Assembly: GCA_002021875.1 (NCBI GenBank)
Contig: CP018627.1
Coordinates: 2,666,001 to 2,730,000, forward strand
Source of the DNA: Streptomyces hygroscopicus
GTDB taxonomy: Bacteria; Actinomycetota; Actinomycetes; Streptomycetales; Streptomycetaceae
Direction of reading: 5' to 3'
Length of the DNA stretch: 64,000 bases
Shown: positions 7,508-16,694 of the stretch, piece by piece
How positions within the stretch are numbered: the stretch's first letter is position 1
How the letters are laid out: each line of letters begins with the position of its first letter
Translations under genes and position numbers: made by a program
The notes under the pieces: generated by a model
Databases searched by the model: none
What the model was told of the DNA's origin: nothing
The model's input: only the letters and a program-made list of their open reading frames with translations

Positions 7508-8355
7508 CCGCGCCCGTCCTCATCACGCCGGCCGAGCTGTACTCCCGGCTGTTCCACGCTGATCCGGCACCCGTCGTCCTGGACGTACGGTGGCGGCTCG
7601 GCGATCCGCACGGCCATGAGCACTACCTCGCCGGGCACATCCCCGGGGCGGTCCATGTCGACCTGGACGCCGAACTCTCCGCTCCGCCCACCCCGGAGAG
7701 CGGCCGCCATCCGCTGCCGGATCCCGGTGCGCTGCAGCGGGCCGCACGCCGCTGGGGACTTGGCCAAGGCCGACCGGTGGTGGTGTACGACGACAACGGC
7801 AACACCGCGGCCGCTCGCGCCTGGTGGCTGCTGCGATGGGCCGGGGTCGAGCGGGTCTCGCTGCTGGACGGGGCGCTGGCCGCGTGGCGCGCGGCCGGAC
7901 TGCCGGTCGAGTCGGGCGAGCCCGCCCGGCCGGCGGCGGGGGACGTCGTGCTCACCGCCGGGCGGCTGCCCGTGCTGGACGCCGACGCGGCGGCCGAGGT
8001 GGCGCGTACCGGCGTACTGCTGGACGCGCGAGCGGCCGAGCGGTATCGGGGCGAGACCGAGCCGGTCGATCCGCGCGCCGGGCACATTCCCGGCGCCCGG
8101 TCCGCCCCGACCGGCGAGAACTTGGCGCCGGACGGCACATTCCGCTCCGTCGAGGAGCTCGCGCGCCGCTTCGCCGCGCTGGGTGCCGACGGCACGACGG
8201 AGGTCGGTGTCTACTGCGGCTCGGGGGTCACGGCCGCCCACACCGTGGCGGCCCTGGCCCGCGTCGGCATCACTGCCGCGCTCTACCCCGGCTCCTGGTC
8301 CGCCTGGTCCGCCGACGCCGCACGCCCCGCGGCCGCGGGTGCGCTGCCGGGCTGA
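7504..8355 (+). CDS. Two-domain sulfurtransferase (rhodanese)
   Basis: The 283-residue protein has tandem rhodanese domains. The N-terminal domain (about 5-135) has the DVRW and HIPGAVHVDLD motifs but no Cys; the C-terminal domain (about 150-275) has LLDARAAERYRGETEPVDPRAGHIPGA and the active loop CGSGVTA with Cys238, which would carry the persulfide. This is the SseA/thiosulfate sulfurtransferase form. The ATG overlaps the previous stop by ATGA, so translation is coupled. Within a sulfonate operon it probably handles the sulfite or thiosulfate sulfur released by desulfonation. Confidence 0.9.
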   Translation: MTAPVLITPAELYSRLFHADPAPVVLDVRWRLGDPHGHEHYLAGHIPGAVHVDLDAELSAPPTPESGRHPLPDPGALQRAARRWGLGQGRPVVVYDDNGNTAAARAWWLLRWAGVERVSLLDGALAAWRAAGLPVESGEPARPAAGDVVLTAGRLPVLDADAAAEVARTGVLLDARAAERYRGETEPVDPRAGHIPGARSAPTGENLAPDGTFRSVEELARRFAALGADGTTEVGVYCGSGVTAAHTVAALARVGITAALYPGSWSAWSADAARPAAAGALPG

Positions 8356-8407
8356 TCCGCCGCCCCGCACCCGTCCTTCGCACACTCCCCGACCGAGAGG
8401 CCGCATC

Positions 8408-9334
8408 ATGCCCTCCCCGCACTCCCCGGTGTCCGGCACCTCACCGCCGCCGCACACCTCCGCACCACCACCGTCCCCCGGTGCGGTGAAGACGCCGCCC
8501 GCCGAACCCGCGGCGACACCGGCATCCCGCCCCACCACCCCGCGCACCCGGCGGCGGTCCCCCCTCCGGGTGCCGCGCGGGGTGCGGCGGGCCTCCGGGC
8601 CCGTCGGGCTGCTGCTGCTCTGGTTCCTGGCCGCCGCCACAGGCGTGCTCCCCGAGTCCGTACTGGCTTCTCCCGTCGACGTCGTGCGGCGCGGGGCGGA
8701 CCTCATCGGCACCGGTGAGCTGCCGCGGGCCATCGCCGCCTCCGGTCGGCGCGCGGCCCTCGGTTTTCTCATCGGCGCGGCCGTGGCGCTCGCCCTGTCG
8801 CTCACCGCGGGGCTGTTCCGGCTGGGCGAGGACGTCATCGACGCGTCCATGGGGATGTTCCGGGCGATTCCCTGGGTGGGCCTGATCCCGCTGTTCATCG
8901 TCTGGTTCGGCATCGACGAGACACCGAAGATCGCACTGGTGGCGCTCGGCGTCACCTACCCGCTGTACTTCAACATCTACGGCGGCATCCGCTCCGCCGA
9001 CGCGCAGCTCATCGAGGCCGGGCGGATGGTGGGCCTGGGCCGTATCGGGCTGATCCGGTACGTGATCCTGCCGTCCGCCCTGCCCGGTGCGCTGGTGGGC
9101 CTGCGGTACGCGCTGTCCACCGCGTGGCTGGCCCTGGTCTTCGCCGAGCAGGTCAACGCGGACGCCGGAATCGGCTATCTGATGAGCAACGCCCAGCAGT
9201 ACTTCCAGACCGACGTCATCGTTCTGTGCCTCGCCGTGTACGCGGTGCTGGGGCTGCTGTGCGACTTCGCGGTACGGCTGCTGTCCCGGCGGCTGCTGGA
9301 CTGGCGGGCCTCGTTCGACGGGGAGGGAGCATGA
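8408..9334 (+). CDS. ssuC: ABC transporter permease, sulfonate/aliphatic sulfonate type
   Basis: The 308-residue membrane protein starts with a Pro/Ser/Thr-rich cytoplasmic tail (about residues 1-60), then five or six membrane spans. The EAA loop EAGRMVGLGRIGLIRYVILPSALPG is diagnostic of importer permeases of the SsuC/TauC/NitT family, as is the FRAIPWVGLIPLFIVWFGIDETPKI stretch. It lies 52 bases after the rhodanese gene and overlaps the ATPase gene by ATGA. Together with the ATPase and the two lipoproteins it would import organosulfur compounds. Confidence 0.9.
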   Translation: MPSPHSPVSGTSPPPHTSAPPPSPGAVKTPPAEPAATPASRPTTPRTRRRSPLRVPRGVRRASGPVGLLLLWFLAAATGVLPESVLASPVDVVRRGADLIGTGELPRAIAASGRRAALGFLIGAAVALALSLTAGLFRLGEDVIDASMGMFRAIPWVGLIPLFIVWFGIDETPKIALVALGVTYPLYFNIYGGIRSADAQLIEAGRMVGLGRIGLIRYVILPSALPGALVGLRYALSTAWLALVFAEQVNADAGIGYLMSNAQQYFQTDVIVLCLAVYAVLGLLCDFAVRLLSRRLLDWRASFDGEGA

Positions 9335-10107
9335 GCGCGGTGCACGACAACACCGGCGGTGTCGCGGTGAACGGCCCGAACAGTGTGGAGGTCCGCGGAC
9401 TCACCCGCGCCTTCGGCGACAGGACGGTGATCGGAGGGCTCGACCTCACCATCCGCGGGGGCGAGTTCGTGGCCCTGCTCGGCCAGAGCGGCTGCGGAAA
9501 GTCGACGCTGCTGAGGATCCTCGCCGGGCTGGACAGCGAGAGCGAAGGCGAGGTGAACGTACCGGAGCGGCGCTCGGTGGCCTTCCAGTCGCCGCGGCTG
9601 ATGCCATGGCTACGGGTGTGGCACAACGTCGTGCTCGGTGTACCGGGCGGGGACCGCGCGCTCGCCGAGCGCTATCTGGCCGAGGTCGGCATCGAGGAGT
9701 ACGCGGGCGTCTGGCCCCGCACGCTCTCCGGCGGTCAGGCCCAGCGTGTGTCCCTGGCCCGCGCGCTGGTGCACGAGCCCGAACTGCTCCTGCTGGACGA
9801 GCCGTTCGGCGCGCTCGACGCGCTCACCCGGGTCCGGGCACAGCGGCTGGTGGCCGATCTGTGGCAGCGGCACGGCTGCTCGGTGCTGCTGGTCACGCAT
9901 GACGTGGAGGAGGCGCTGCTGCTGGCCGACCGGGTGCTGGTGATGGACGGCGGGCGGATCGCCTACGAGGCGGAGGTGGGCCTCGCCCGCCCGCGTGACC
10001 TCGGCTCCCCCGACTTCGTGGCGCTGCGCGGCGAACTCCTGCGGCGGCTGGGCGTCGAGGACGCCTCGGCGCCTTCGCACCACCACCGGGAAGAGGTGAC
10101 GGCATGA
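9331..10107 (+). CDS. ssuB: ABC transporter ATP-binding protein, sulfonate type
   Basis: The 258-residue ATPase has Walker A GQSGCGKST (51-59), the Q-loop in FQSPRLMPWLRVWHNV typical of the SsuB/TauB group, signature LSGGQ (132-136), Walker B LLLLDE (152-157) and switch His190. The short length and the Q-loop sequence fit nitrate/sulfonate/taurine importers. Its ATG overlaps the permease stop, and its stop overlaps the next lipoprotein start, so the three are made together. Confidence 0.93.
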   Translation: MSAVHDNTGGVAVNGPNSVEVRGLTRAFGDRTVIGGLDLTIRGGEFVALLGQSGCGKSTLLRILAGLDSESEGEVNVPERRSVAFQSPRLMPWLRVWHNVVLGVPGGDRALAERYLAEVGIEEYAGVWPRTLSGGQAQRVSLARALVHEPELLLLDEPFGALDALTRVRAQRLVADLWQRHGCSVLLVTHDVEEALLLADRVLVMDGGRIAYEAEVGLARPRDLGSPDFVALRGELLRRLGVEDASAPSHHHREEVTA

Positions 10108-11141
10108 ACCACTGGAACCGCATGAACCGCATGAACCGCCCGAACACCGGACGCCACAGGGCCACGGCCGCGGTGCGCACGCTCGGCGCCGCGCTGTCGC
10201 TCACCGCCCTCCTCGCCACCAGCGCCTGCGCGGGCGACAGCGAGGCGGCCTCCGAGACCGATCCGTCGAAAGTGACACTGACCCTCGGCGACCAGGCCAA
10301 GAACCTGAAGACGCTCTTCGACGCCTCCGGCGCCCTGAAGGGAACGCCGTACAAGGTGAAATGGGCCGAGTTCGAGGGCGCCGCGCCGCTGTTCCAGGCC
10401 GTACAGGCCGGGGCCGCCGACACCTCGTACGCCGCCGATCTGCCCACGCTCCAGGCACTCTCCGGCGGGGTCCGGGTCAAGGCCGTCGGGGCGCTGCACA
10501 ACGACGGCACCCACACCGGGATCGTGGTCCGGAACAACTCACCGGTGAAGAGCGTCAAGGACCTCAAGGGGAAGAAGGTCGTGGTCTCCTCGGCCAAGGG
10601 GTCCATCGCCGAATATCTGCTGGCGCACGCGCTGGAGCAGGCGGGGCTGAGCTACTCGGACGTCCACGTGCAGTATCTGCTGCCCACCGATGCCCAGGCC
10701 GCCTTCACCTCCGGCAAGGTCGAGGTCTGGGCCACGTTCGGCGTCTACAAGACGGTGGCCGAGCAGCACGGGGGCCGCCTCCTGGTCAACGGGGCGAACG
10801 GGCGGGTGAGCGGCTACGGCTTCATCGGGGCCGCCGAGAAGGCCCTCCAGGTCCCGGCGAAGAAGAAGGCCATCACCGACTATCTGCGCCGTCTCGACAA
10901 GGCGCTGGCCTGGTCCCGTGCGCACCCCGCCGCATACGCCAAGGCCATCCAGCACAACAACGGAGCCTCGGCCACGGTTGCCAAGGCCCTGGTCAACCAG
11001 GCAAACAGCGAGCTGCTCCCGGTGCATGAGCCGGTGATCCGGTCCGTGCAGAAGGTCGGCGACACCATGCACGACATCGGTGTGCTCACCCCCAAGCCGG
11101 TCCTCGCCGACCACGTCGACACCAGCCTCGTCAAGGAGTGA
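10104..11141 (+). CDS. ssuA: Sulfonate ABC transporter substrate-binding lipoprotein 1
   Basis: The 345-residue protein has a lipoprotein signal with lipobox LATSAC (Cys42) and a SsuA/TauA-type NMT1 binding domain: KVTLTLGDQAKNLKTLFDASG, the loop AGAADTSYAADLPTLQALSGG, and SVKDLKGKKVVVSSAKGSIAEYLLAHAL. The first codons are a small tandem repeat (MNHWNRMNRMNR) with three in-frame ATGs at 10104, 10122 and 10131; the first overlaps the ATPase stop. A second paralogue follows two genes later, so the importer may use two binding proteins of different specificity. Confidence 0.9.
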   Translation: MNHWNRMNRMNRPNTGRHRATAAVRTLGAALSLTALLATSACAGDSEAASETDPSKVTLTLGDQAKNLKTLFDASGALKGTPYKVKWAEFEGAAPLFQAVQAGAADTSYAADLPTLQALSGGVRVKAVGALHNDGTHTGIVVRNNSPVKSVKDLKGKKVVVSSAKGSIAEYLLAHALEQAGLSYSDVHVQYLLPTDAQAAFTSGKVEVWATFGVYKTVAEQHGGRLLVNGANGRVSGYGFIGAAEKALQVPAKKKAITDYLRRLDKALAWSRAHPAAYAKAIQHNNGASATVAKALVNQANSELLPVHEPVIRSVQKVGDTMHDIGVLTPKPVLADHVDTSLVKE

Positions 11142-11149
11142 CCGCAGCC

Positions 11150-12250
11150 ATGCCCGTCGAGTTCATCAGCGCCGTCCACCCCAACCCCGCCACCGAGGGC
11201 GACCCCACCGCGGGGTCCGGAATCGATGTCGACCACGCCCGCCGCTACGCCCGCGCCCTGGACGACGGCGGCTTCGACTACACCCTGGTCACCTACCACT
11301 CGGCCGCCCCGGACGCGCTGCAGCTGGCCCAGTTCGTCGCCCATCACACCGAGCGCATCAAACCGGTCCTCGCCCACCGCCCCGGAGTGGTCTTCCCCAC
11401 CCACGCGGCCCGCGCACTGGCCACGTTGGACCAGATCAGCGCCGGACGGCTGGTGGTGCACATCATCTCCGGCGGCAACGACGAGGAGCAGCGCCGCGAG
11501 GGCGACTATCTGAGCAAGAGCGAGCGGTACGCCCGCTCGGACGAGTACATCCGGATCCTGCGCAGCGTGTGGGAGGCCGACGGTCCGATCTCCCATGAGG
11601 GCCCGTACTACCGCTTCGAGGGCTTCCGCTCCGATGTCACCCCGTACCACGACACCATCCCCATCTCGGTGGGCGGCTCGTCACAGGAGGCGTACCGGGT
11701 GGGCGGGCAGCAGGGCGACATCTTCGGGCTGTGGGGCGAACCGCTGAAGGAGACCGCCGAGCAGATCGCCTCGGTGAACGCGTACGCGGACGCCGCGGGC
11801 CGGCCCCGGCCGCGCATCTGGGTGTCCTTCCGGCCGATCATCGCCCCCACCGACGAGCTGGCCTGGGAGAAGGCCCACCGCACCCTGGGCGCGGTCAAGG
11901 CCAACCACGCCGAGCGGGCCAAGCGCAGGCACTACCCGGCGGTCGGCCAGGGCACCCCGTCCAATGTCGGATCGCAGCGGCTGCTGGCCGTCGCCGAGCG
12001 CGGCGAGGTGCACGACCGCTGCCTGTGGACCGCGCCCGCCGCGGCGACCAACGCCGCCGGTGCCTCCACGGCGCTGGTCGGCTCCCCGGAGACGGTCGCC
12101 AAGGCACTGCTCGACTACGTCGACATCGGCTGCGAGCTGCTGTCCATCCGCGGCTACGACCCGCTCAACGACGCCATCGACTACGGGCGTCATGTACTGC
12201 CGCTGGTCCGTCAGGAGCTGGCGCACCGCGCCGCCACCTCGGCCGCCTGA
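11150..12250 (+). CDS. ssuD: LLM-class flavin-dependent monooxygenase, alkanesulfonate monooxygenase type
   Basis: The 366-residue bacterial-luciferase-like protein carries typical SsuD segments: FISAVHPNP at the N-terminus, HRPGVVFPTHAARALATLDQ, GRLVVHIISGGND and ISVGGSSQEAYRVGGQQGDIFGLW. It would use FMNH2 from the SsuE reductase and O2 to split alkanesulfonates into aldehyde and sulfite. The ATG at 11150, with AAGGAG at 11133-11138, is preferred over a GTG at 11138 that would sit on the ribosome site itself. Substrate range is unknown; the length and motifs agree with the SsuD/MsuD family. Confidence 0.9.
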   Translation: MPVEFISAVHPNPATEGDPTAGSGIDVDHARRYARALDDGGFDYTLVTYHSAAPDALQLAQFVAHHTERIKPVLAHRPGVVFPTHAARALATLDQISAGRLVVHIISGGNDEEQRREGDYLSKSERYARSDEYIRILRSVWEADGPISHEGPYYRFEGFRSDVTPYHDTIPISVGGSSQEAYRVGGQQGDIFGLWGEPLKETAEQIASVNAYADAAGRPRPRIWVSFRPIIAPTDELAWEKAHRTLGAVKANHAERAKRRHYPAVGQGTPSNVGSQRLLAVAERGEVHDRCLWTAPAAATNAAGASTALVGSPETVAKALLDYVDIGCELLSIRGYDPLNDAIDYGRHVLPLVRQELAHRAATSAA

Positions 12251-12300
12251 CGCCCGGCCGCCGTCTCCTCCCCGTTCCCCTCATGAAAGGCATCACCCGC

Positions 12301-13338
12301 ATGTCCAGGCCACCGGCCCGCTCCCGTTTCCGGCGCGCCCGCGCCCGTACCGCTCTCGCCGTCGTCGTGGCGCTGGCCGCCGGTGCGCTGAGCGCCTGTG
12401 GCGGCGCCGCGGGAACGGACGGGGGCGGGAAGGGATCCGTCACCCTCCGGGTCGGTGCGACCGGCTGGAAGGAGGAGGAGGCGCTGCTGAAGTTCGCGCA
12501 TCTGGACGACACTCCGTACCAGGTGAAGTGGAGCCTGTTCCAGGGCGGGGACAGGCAGCTGGAGGCGGTGCGCGCCGGTGCGCTGGACGTGGCGAGCTCC
12601 AGCGAGATCCCGCCGGTGTTCGCCGCGGCCGACGGGAAGCCGAACTTCAAGGTCGTCGCCGTGCGACGGGGCAACACCCTCAATCAGGAGGTCGTCGCGC
12701 CCAAGGGATCGAAGATCACCTCGATCGCGCAGCTCAAGGGCAAGAAGGTCGGCTACGTCAAGAACACCACCGCCCACTACTTCCTCTACGAACTGCTGAA
12801 GCGGGCCGGGCTCGGCTGGGACGACGTCAAGGCCGCCCCGCTGGATCCCGACAAGGGGATCGCCGCGCTGAACGGCGGTTCCATCGACGCGTTCGCCGGG
12901 TACGGCAACGCGGTCATCACCGCCCATCAGCGGGGCGCCCGCACCATCGGTTCCGGCAAGGACATCCTCTCCGGCAACTTCCTGTGGACCGCCTCCGACG
13001 ACACCCTCGGCAGCGCGGCCGAGCGCGGGGCGCTGGCGGATCTGCTGGCCCGTATCGACAAGGCATACGCCTATGTGCGCGACGGACGCCAGAAGGAGTA
13101 CGCGAAGGTCATCGCCGCCGCCACCCACCAGCCGGTGGATCAGGCGCTGGCGGAGTTCACGGCGGGCGAGGCCCAGCGCAGGACCGGGATACGGCCGGTG
13201 AGCGCCCAGGCCACCGCCTCCGAGCAGAAGGTCGCCGACGCCTTCGGTGCGCTCGGTGCGGTGCAGCGGGAGCTGACGGTGAGCGGTTTCTGGACCGACC
13301 GGCTGAGCGCGCGGCTTCGGAAGGCACTCGCCTCATGA
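12301..13338 (+). CDS. Sulfonate ABC transporter substrate-binding lipoprotein 2
   Basis: A second SsuA-like lipoprotein of 345 residues, with lipobox LSAC (Cys33) after an Arg-rich N-terminus. Binding-domain segments include FQGGDRQLEAVRAGALDVASSSEIPP, SIAQLKGKKVGYVKNTTAHYFLYELLKRAG and GSIDAFAGYGNAVITAHQRG. It shares the fold but little local sequence with the first lipoprotein of the operon. ATG 12301 follows GAAAGG (12285-12290); an upstream in-frame ATG at 12283 is less likely. The stop overlaps the next start by ATGA. Confidence 0.88.
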   Translation: MSRPPARSRFRRARARTALAVVVALAAGALSACGGAAGTDGGGKGSVTLRVGATGWKEEEALLKFAHLDDTPYQVKWSLFQGGDRQLEAVRAGALDVASSSEIPPVFAAADGKPNFKVVAVRRGNTLNQEVVAPKGSKITSIAQLKGKKVGYVKNTTAHYFLYELLKRAGLGWDDVKAAPLDPDKGIAALNGGSIDAFAGYGNAVITAHQRGARTIGSGKDILSGNFLWTASDDTLGSAAERGALADLLARIDKAYAYVRDGRQKEYAKVIAAATHQPVDQALAEFTAGEAQRRTGIRPVSAQATASEQKVADAFGALGAVQRELTVSGFWTDRLSARLRKALAS

Positions 13339-14510
13339 CCACTGACCTATCGCTGCCAGTCCCGGATCTCTCCTCGCTGGCCTCCGTGACGCGGCAGCTC
13401 GCCACGACCGCCGCCGCCTACGACCGCGACGGCACGTTTCCGGCCGAGGGGATCCGCACCGCGCACGAAGCCGGGCTGCTCACCGCCACCGTCGGCGAGC
13501 GGTACGGGGGCCCCGCACTCGCGGTGGCAGCCACCGCGCGCATCCTGCACGCGCTCGGGGAAGGCGATCCGTCCGTGGCACTGATCACCGCGATGAGCCT
13601 TTCGATCCACCGTCGTCAGGCTGTGCGGGCGCACTGGCCGCAGGAGCTGTACGGGCAGGTGCTGGCCGAGGCCGCTGCGCGGCCGGTGCTGCTCAACCAC
13701 ATCCGGGTCGAGCCCGCACTCGGCTCGCCCGCGCGGGGCGGGCTGCCCGCGACGGTCGCCCGGCGCACGGCGGACGGCTGGTCGCTCAGCGGCCACAAGC
13801 GCTTCGCGACCGGTGTGGAGGGGCTGGACTGGCTGCTGGTGTGGGCCACCACGGACGAGCCCACGCCACGGGTCGGCACTTTCGTGGTACCCGGCACCGC
13901 GCCCGGGATCGAGATCACTCACCGCTGGGACCATCTGGGGCTGCGCGCCAGCGGAAGCCATGACATCGCGCTGCGCGACGTCGAGATCCCCGCGGGGAAC
14001 GTCATCGACCTGGCCGAGCACGGCGCCGCGGCGGAGCAGGACAACCGCGCGGGCGCCGCCCTTCATCTGCCGCTCGCCGCGCTCTACTTGGGCGTGGCCC
14101 GCGCCGCCCAGGGGTACTTCCACCGCTTCGCCCATGAGCGGGTCCCCGCCAATCTCGGCCATCCGGTGGCCCGTACCGAGCGCTTCCGGCGCGCGGCCGG
14201 TGAGATCGCGCTGCGGCTGGACGCGGCCGAGCAGTTGGTGTTCGGGGGCGCGGAGCGCGTGGACGCGGCCGACGCCTCGTACACCCCCGAACACGCCCTG
14301 GGCGCCCGCGTCCTGGCGGACCGGCACGCCACCGAGGCGGTCACCCTGGCGGTACGGCTGCTGGGCAATCCTGGGCTGTCCCACGACAACCCCCTGGAGC
14401 GCCACTTCAGGGACGTCCAGTGCGCCCCGGTCCACGCCCCGCAGGAGGACACGGCGCTGCTCGCCGTCGGCGCGGCGGCGCTCGGCACGCCAAGCGAGAG
14501 GAAGACATGA
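13335..14510 (+). CDS. Acyl-CoA-dehydrogenase-like flavoprotein (SfnB/DszC-type sulfur acquisition oxidoreductase)
   Basis: The 391-residue protein has the acyl-CoA dehydrogenase layout: N-terminal helical domain with AHEAGLLTATVGERYGGPALAVAATARILHALGEGDPSVALI, a middle beta domain with GWSLSGHKRFATGVEGLDWLLVWA and HLGLRASGSHDIALRDVEIP, and a C-terminal helical domain ending in RDVQCAPVHAPQEDTALLAVG. The residue usually serving as catalytic base in true dehydrogenases is not obvious, and the sulfur context fits the FMNH2-dependent branch (SfnB, DszC). It may oxygenate sulfones or C-S bonds using the same reductase as SsuD. Overlaps neighbours on both sides by ATGA. Confidence 0.82.
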   Translation: MTTDLSLPVPDLSSLASVTRQLATTAAAYDRDGTFPAEGIRTAHEAGLLTATVGERYGGPALAVAATARILHALGEGDPSVALITAMSLSIHRRQAVRAHWPQELYGQVLAEAAARPVLLNHIRVEPALGSPARGGLPATVARRTADGWSLSGHKRFATGVEGLDWLLVWATTDEPTPRVGTFVVPGTAPGIEITHRWDHLGLRASGSHDIALRDVEIPAGNVIDLAEHGAAAEQDNRAGAALHLPLAALYLGVARAAQGYFHRFAHERVPANLGHPVARTERFRRAAGEIALRLDAAEQLVFGGAERVDAADASYTPEHALGARVLADRHATEAVTLAVRLLGNPGLSHDNPLERHFRDVQCAPVHAPQEDTALLAVGAAALGTPSERKT

Positions 14511-15958
14511 CCATCCCGCTGTCCCGCCCCGGTACGGCCGAACACACGGGCACCGATGGCACGGGCGCCGGTGATACGGATGCCGGCAATACGGATGCCG
14601 CCGCGCTGTTGGCGGCGCTGCGCCGCGCGCTGCCCGACGGTGCGCTCAGCACCGGCTCCGGCGCCACCGGCCCGTATGCCACCGACCGTTCCGGCAGCCA
14701 TCCTGGCGGCGTCCCGCTCGCGGTCGTACACGCCACGCGCACCGAACACGTCCAGACGGCTCTGCGGCACGCAAACGCCCTGCGGGTGCCGGTCGTGCCA
14801 CGCGGGGCGGGGACCGGACTGTCCGGCGGGGCGAGCGCGGGCACCGGCAGTGTCGTCCTCGATCTGTCGCGAATGAACCGGATCCTGGAGCTGCGCCCCG
14901 AGGAGCAGATCGCCGTTGTCGAGCCGGGTGTCATCACCGCCGAACTGGACCGGGCGGCGGGCGAGTTCGGACTGCGTTACGCGCCCGACCCGGCGAGCGC
15001 CGCGATCTCGACCGTCGGCGGGAACATCGCGACCAACGCGGGCGGGCTGCGCTGCGCCAAGTACGGGGTGACCAGGGACGCGGTGCTGGGCCTCGATGCG
15101 GTGCTGGCGGACGGGACACTCATCCGGACCGGTCGGCGCACGGTCAAGGGCGTCACCGGCTACGACCTCACGGGCCTGCTCACCGGTTCCGAGGGCACCC
15201 TGGGTGTCATCACCGCCGCGACCGTGCGGCTGCGCCCGGTGCCGGAGGAGACGGTCACGGTCGCCGCGTACTTCGCCACGTTCGCCGAGGGCGCCGAGGC
15301 CGTCTCCGCACTCACCGCCGCCCGGGTGGAGCCGGCCATGGCCGAACTGCTCGACGGCCCCGTGCTGGGCGCGGTGGACGACGCCCAGGGTACGGATCTG
15401 CGCTCACGCGGCGGCGCGCTGCTGCTCCTGCAGTGCGACGGGCGGGGCGCGGCCGCCGAGGCCGACGCGGCCGTACGGCAGCTGGGCGGACGGGCCGCCT
15501 CGGTCGAGGTCACCGGAGATCCGGCCGAGGCGGACCGGCTGCTCGCGGCGCGCCGGCTGGCCCTGCCCTCGCTGGAGCGGCTGGGCCGCCCGCTGATCGA
15601 GGACATCGCCGTGCCCAGAAGTCAGTTGGCCGCCGCCGTAAGGGCGATCGACGCCGCTGCCGACCGCCACGGGGTGCGGATCTTCACCTTCGCCCATGCC
15701 GCGGACGGCAACCTCCACCCCATTCTGGTCCTCGACCCCTCCCTCCCCGCCGTCCCGGACGCCGCCTGGCAGGCCGCGGGCGACATCTTCACCGCCGCGC
15801 TCCGCCTCGGCGGCACGCTCACCGGCGAGCACGGCGTGGGCACCCTCAAGCGGCGCTGGCTCGGCGACGAGCTCGGCCCGGACCAGCACGCACTCCAGCG
15901 CCGGCTCAAGACGGCCTTCGATCCACACGGCATCCTCAACCCGGGGAAGGCGCTGTGA
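14507..15958 (+). CDS. FAD-linked oxidase, glycolate/D-lactate dehydrogenase (GlcD) type
   Basis: The 483-residue protein has the VAO-type FAD domain with PRGAGTGLSGG and STVGGNIATNAGGLRCAKYGVT, and a C-terminal cap with HAADGNLHP and GEHGVGTLKRRWL, all diagnostic for GlcD/D-2-hydroxyacid dehydrogenases. Such enzymes oxidise 2-hydroxy acids such as glycolate or D-lactate to 2-oxo acids. In a sulfonate operon it may dispose of the carbon skeleton after desulfonation, or act on a hydroxy-sulfonate; both are inferences. The first 35 residues are Gly/Thr/Asp-rich and probably disordered. Confidence 0.87.
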   Translation: MTIPLSRPGTAEHTGTDGTGAGDTDAGNTDAAALLAALRRALPDGALSTGSGATGPYATDRSGSHPGGVPLAVVHATRTEHVQTALRHANALRVPVVPRGAGTGLSGGASAGTGSVVLDLSRMNRILELRPEEQIAVVEPGVITAELDRAAGEFGLRYAPDPASAAISTVGGNIATNAGGLRCAKYGVTRDAVLGLDAVLADGTLIRTGRRTVKGVTGYDLTGLLTGSEGTLGVITAATVRLRPVPEETVTVAAYFATFAEGAEAVSALTAARVEPAMAELLDGPVLGAVDDAQGTDLRSRGGALLLLQCDGRGAAAEADAAVRQLGGRAASVEVTGDPAEADRLLAARRLALPSLERLGRPLIEDIAVPRSQLAAAVRAIDAAADRHGVRIFTFAHAADGNLHPILVLDPSLPAVPDAAWQAAGDIFTAALRLGGTLTGEHGVGTLKRRWLGDELGPDQHALQRRLKTAFDPHGILNPGKAL

Positions 15959-16056
15959 AGTCAGCCGGGACCGGAACCGGGGCCGCCGCGGCGGCCGGCC
16001 GTACGAACCCGTGTGTCCACTCCTTCCGCACGACGATCACGAGGTGAACCCCCGCC

Positions 16057-16614
16057 ATGTCCACCATCCTCTCCATCTCGGGCAGCCCCTCCCCCACCTC
16101 CCGCACCGCTCGGCTCCTGCGCGGCCTGGACTCCCGGCTCACCGCGCAGGGGCACCAGGTGGTCCCGCTGGACGTCCGCACGCTTCCGGCCGAGGCCCTG
16201 CTGCACGCGGACTTCGGGCATCCGGAGATCGTCCGCGCCACGGAGCTCGTCGCCCGCGCCGACGGCATCGTCATCGGCACCCCGGTCTACAAGGCCGCGT
16301 ACTCGGGGCTGCTGAAATCGCTGCTCGATCTGCTGCCGCAGTACGCCCTGGAGGGCAAGACCGTACTGCCGCTGGCGACCGGCGGCAGCACCGCGCATGT
16401 GCTGGCCATCGACTACGGGCTGCGGCCCGTGCTCGCCTCCATGGGCCCCTCGCACATCACCCCGGGGTGGTTCGTGCTGGACAAGCACATCGAGGTACGG
16501 GAGGACGGGCGGGTCGTGGTGGACCCCGCCACGCGGGAAGCGCTCGAACGGCTCGTCGACCAGTTCTCAGCGGCCCTGAGCGGCCCGGAATCCGCCGGCG
16601 CGGTCGCCGCCTGA
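16057..16614 (+). CDS. ssuE: NAD(P)H-dependent FMN reductase
   Basis: The 185-residue flavodoxin-fold protein begins with the FMN loop SGSPSPTSRTARLL (residues 8-21) and has GTPVYKAAYSGLLKSLLDLLPQYALEGKTVLPLATGGSTAHVLAIDYGLRPVL, characteristic of SsuE. It would supply FMNH2 to the SsuD-type monooxygenase and probably to the SfnB-like enzyme. It lies 98 bases after the previous gene and seems to be the last gene of the sulfur operon. It is convergent with the GH4 gene. Confidence 0.92.
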   Translation: MSTILSISGSPSPTSRTARLLRGLDSRLTAQGHQVVPLDVRTLPAEALLHADFGHPEIVRATELVARADGIVIGTPVYKAAYSGLLKSLLDLLPQYALEGKTVLPLATGGSTAHVLAIDYGLRPVLASMGPSHITPGWFVLDKHIEVREDGRVVVDPATREALERLVDQFSAALSGPESAGAVAA

Positions 16615-16649
16615 TCGCGGGCCGTCAGCCGCCGGTCGGTCCGGGCACC

Positions 16650-16665
16650 CGGTGCGTACGCACCG
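16650..16665. terminator. Perfect 16-bp palindrome between convergent ssuE and GH4 genes
   Basis: CGGTGCGTACGCACCG is a perfect palindrome that would fold as a 6-bp stem with a GTAC loop, in the 80-base gap between two convergent operons. It is followed on the plus strand by TCCTTTCC. A bidirectional terminator is plausible but unproven. Confidence 0.4.
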
Positions 16666-16694
16666 TCCTTTCCGCCGGTGGCGGCCAGGGGCCT

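Noticed and set aside
10104..10145. N-terminal ATG-AAC-CGC repeats in the first SsuA-like gene as a regulatory element
   Set aside because: Three in-frame ATGs in a small tandem repeat; most simply slippage in a non-critical signal-peptide start. The ATGA overlap fixes the first ATG as the likely start.
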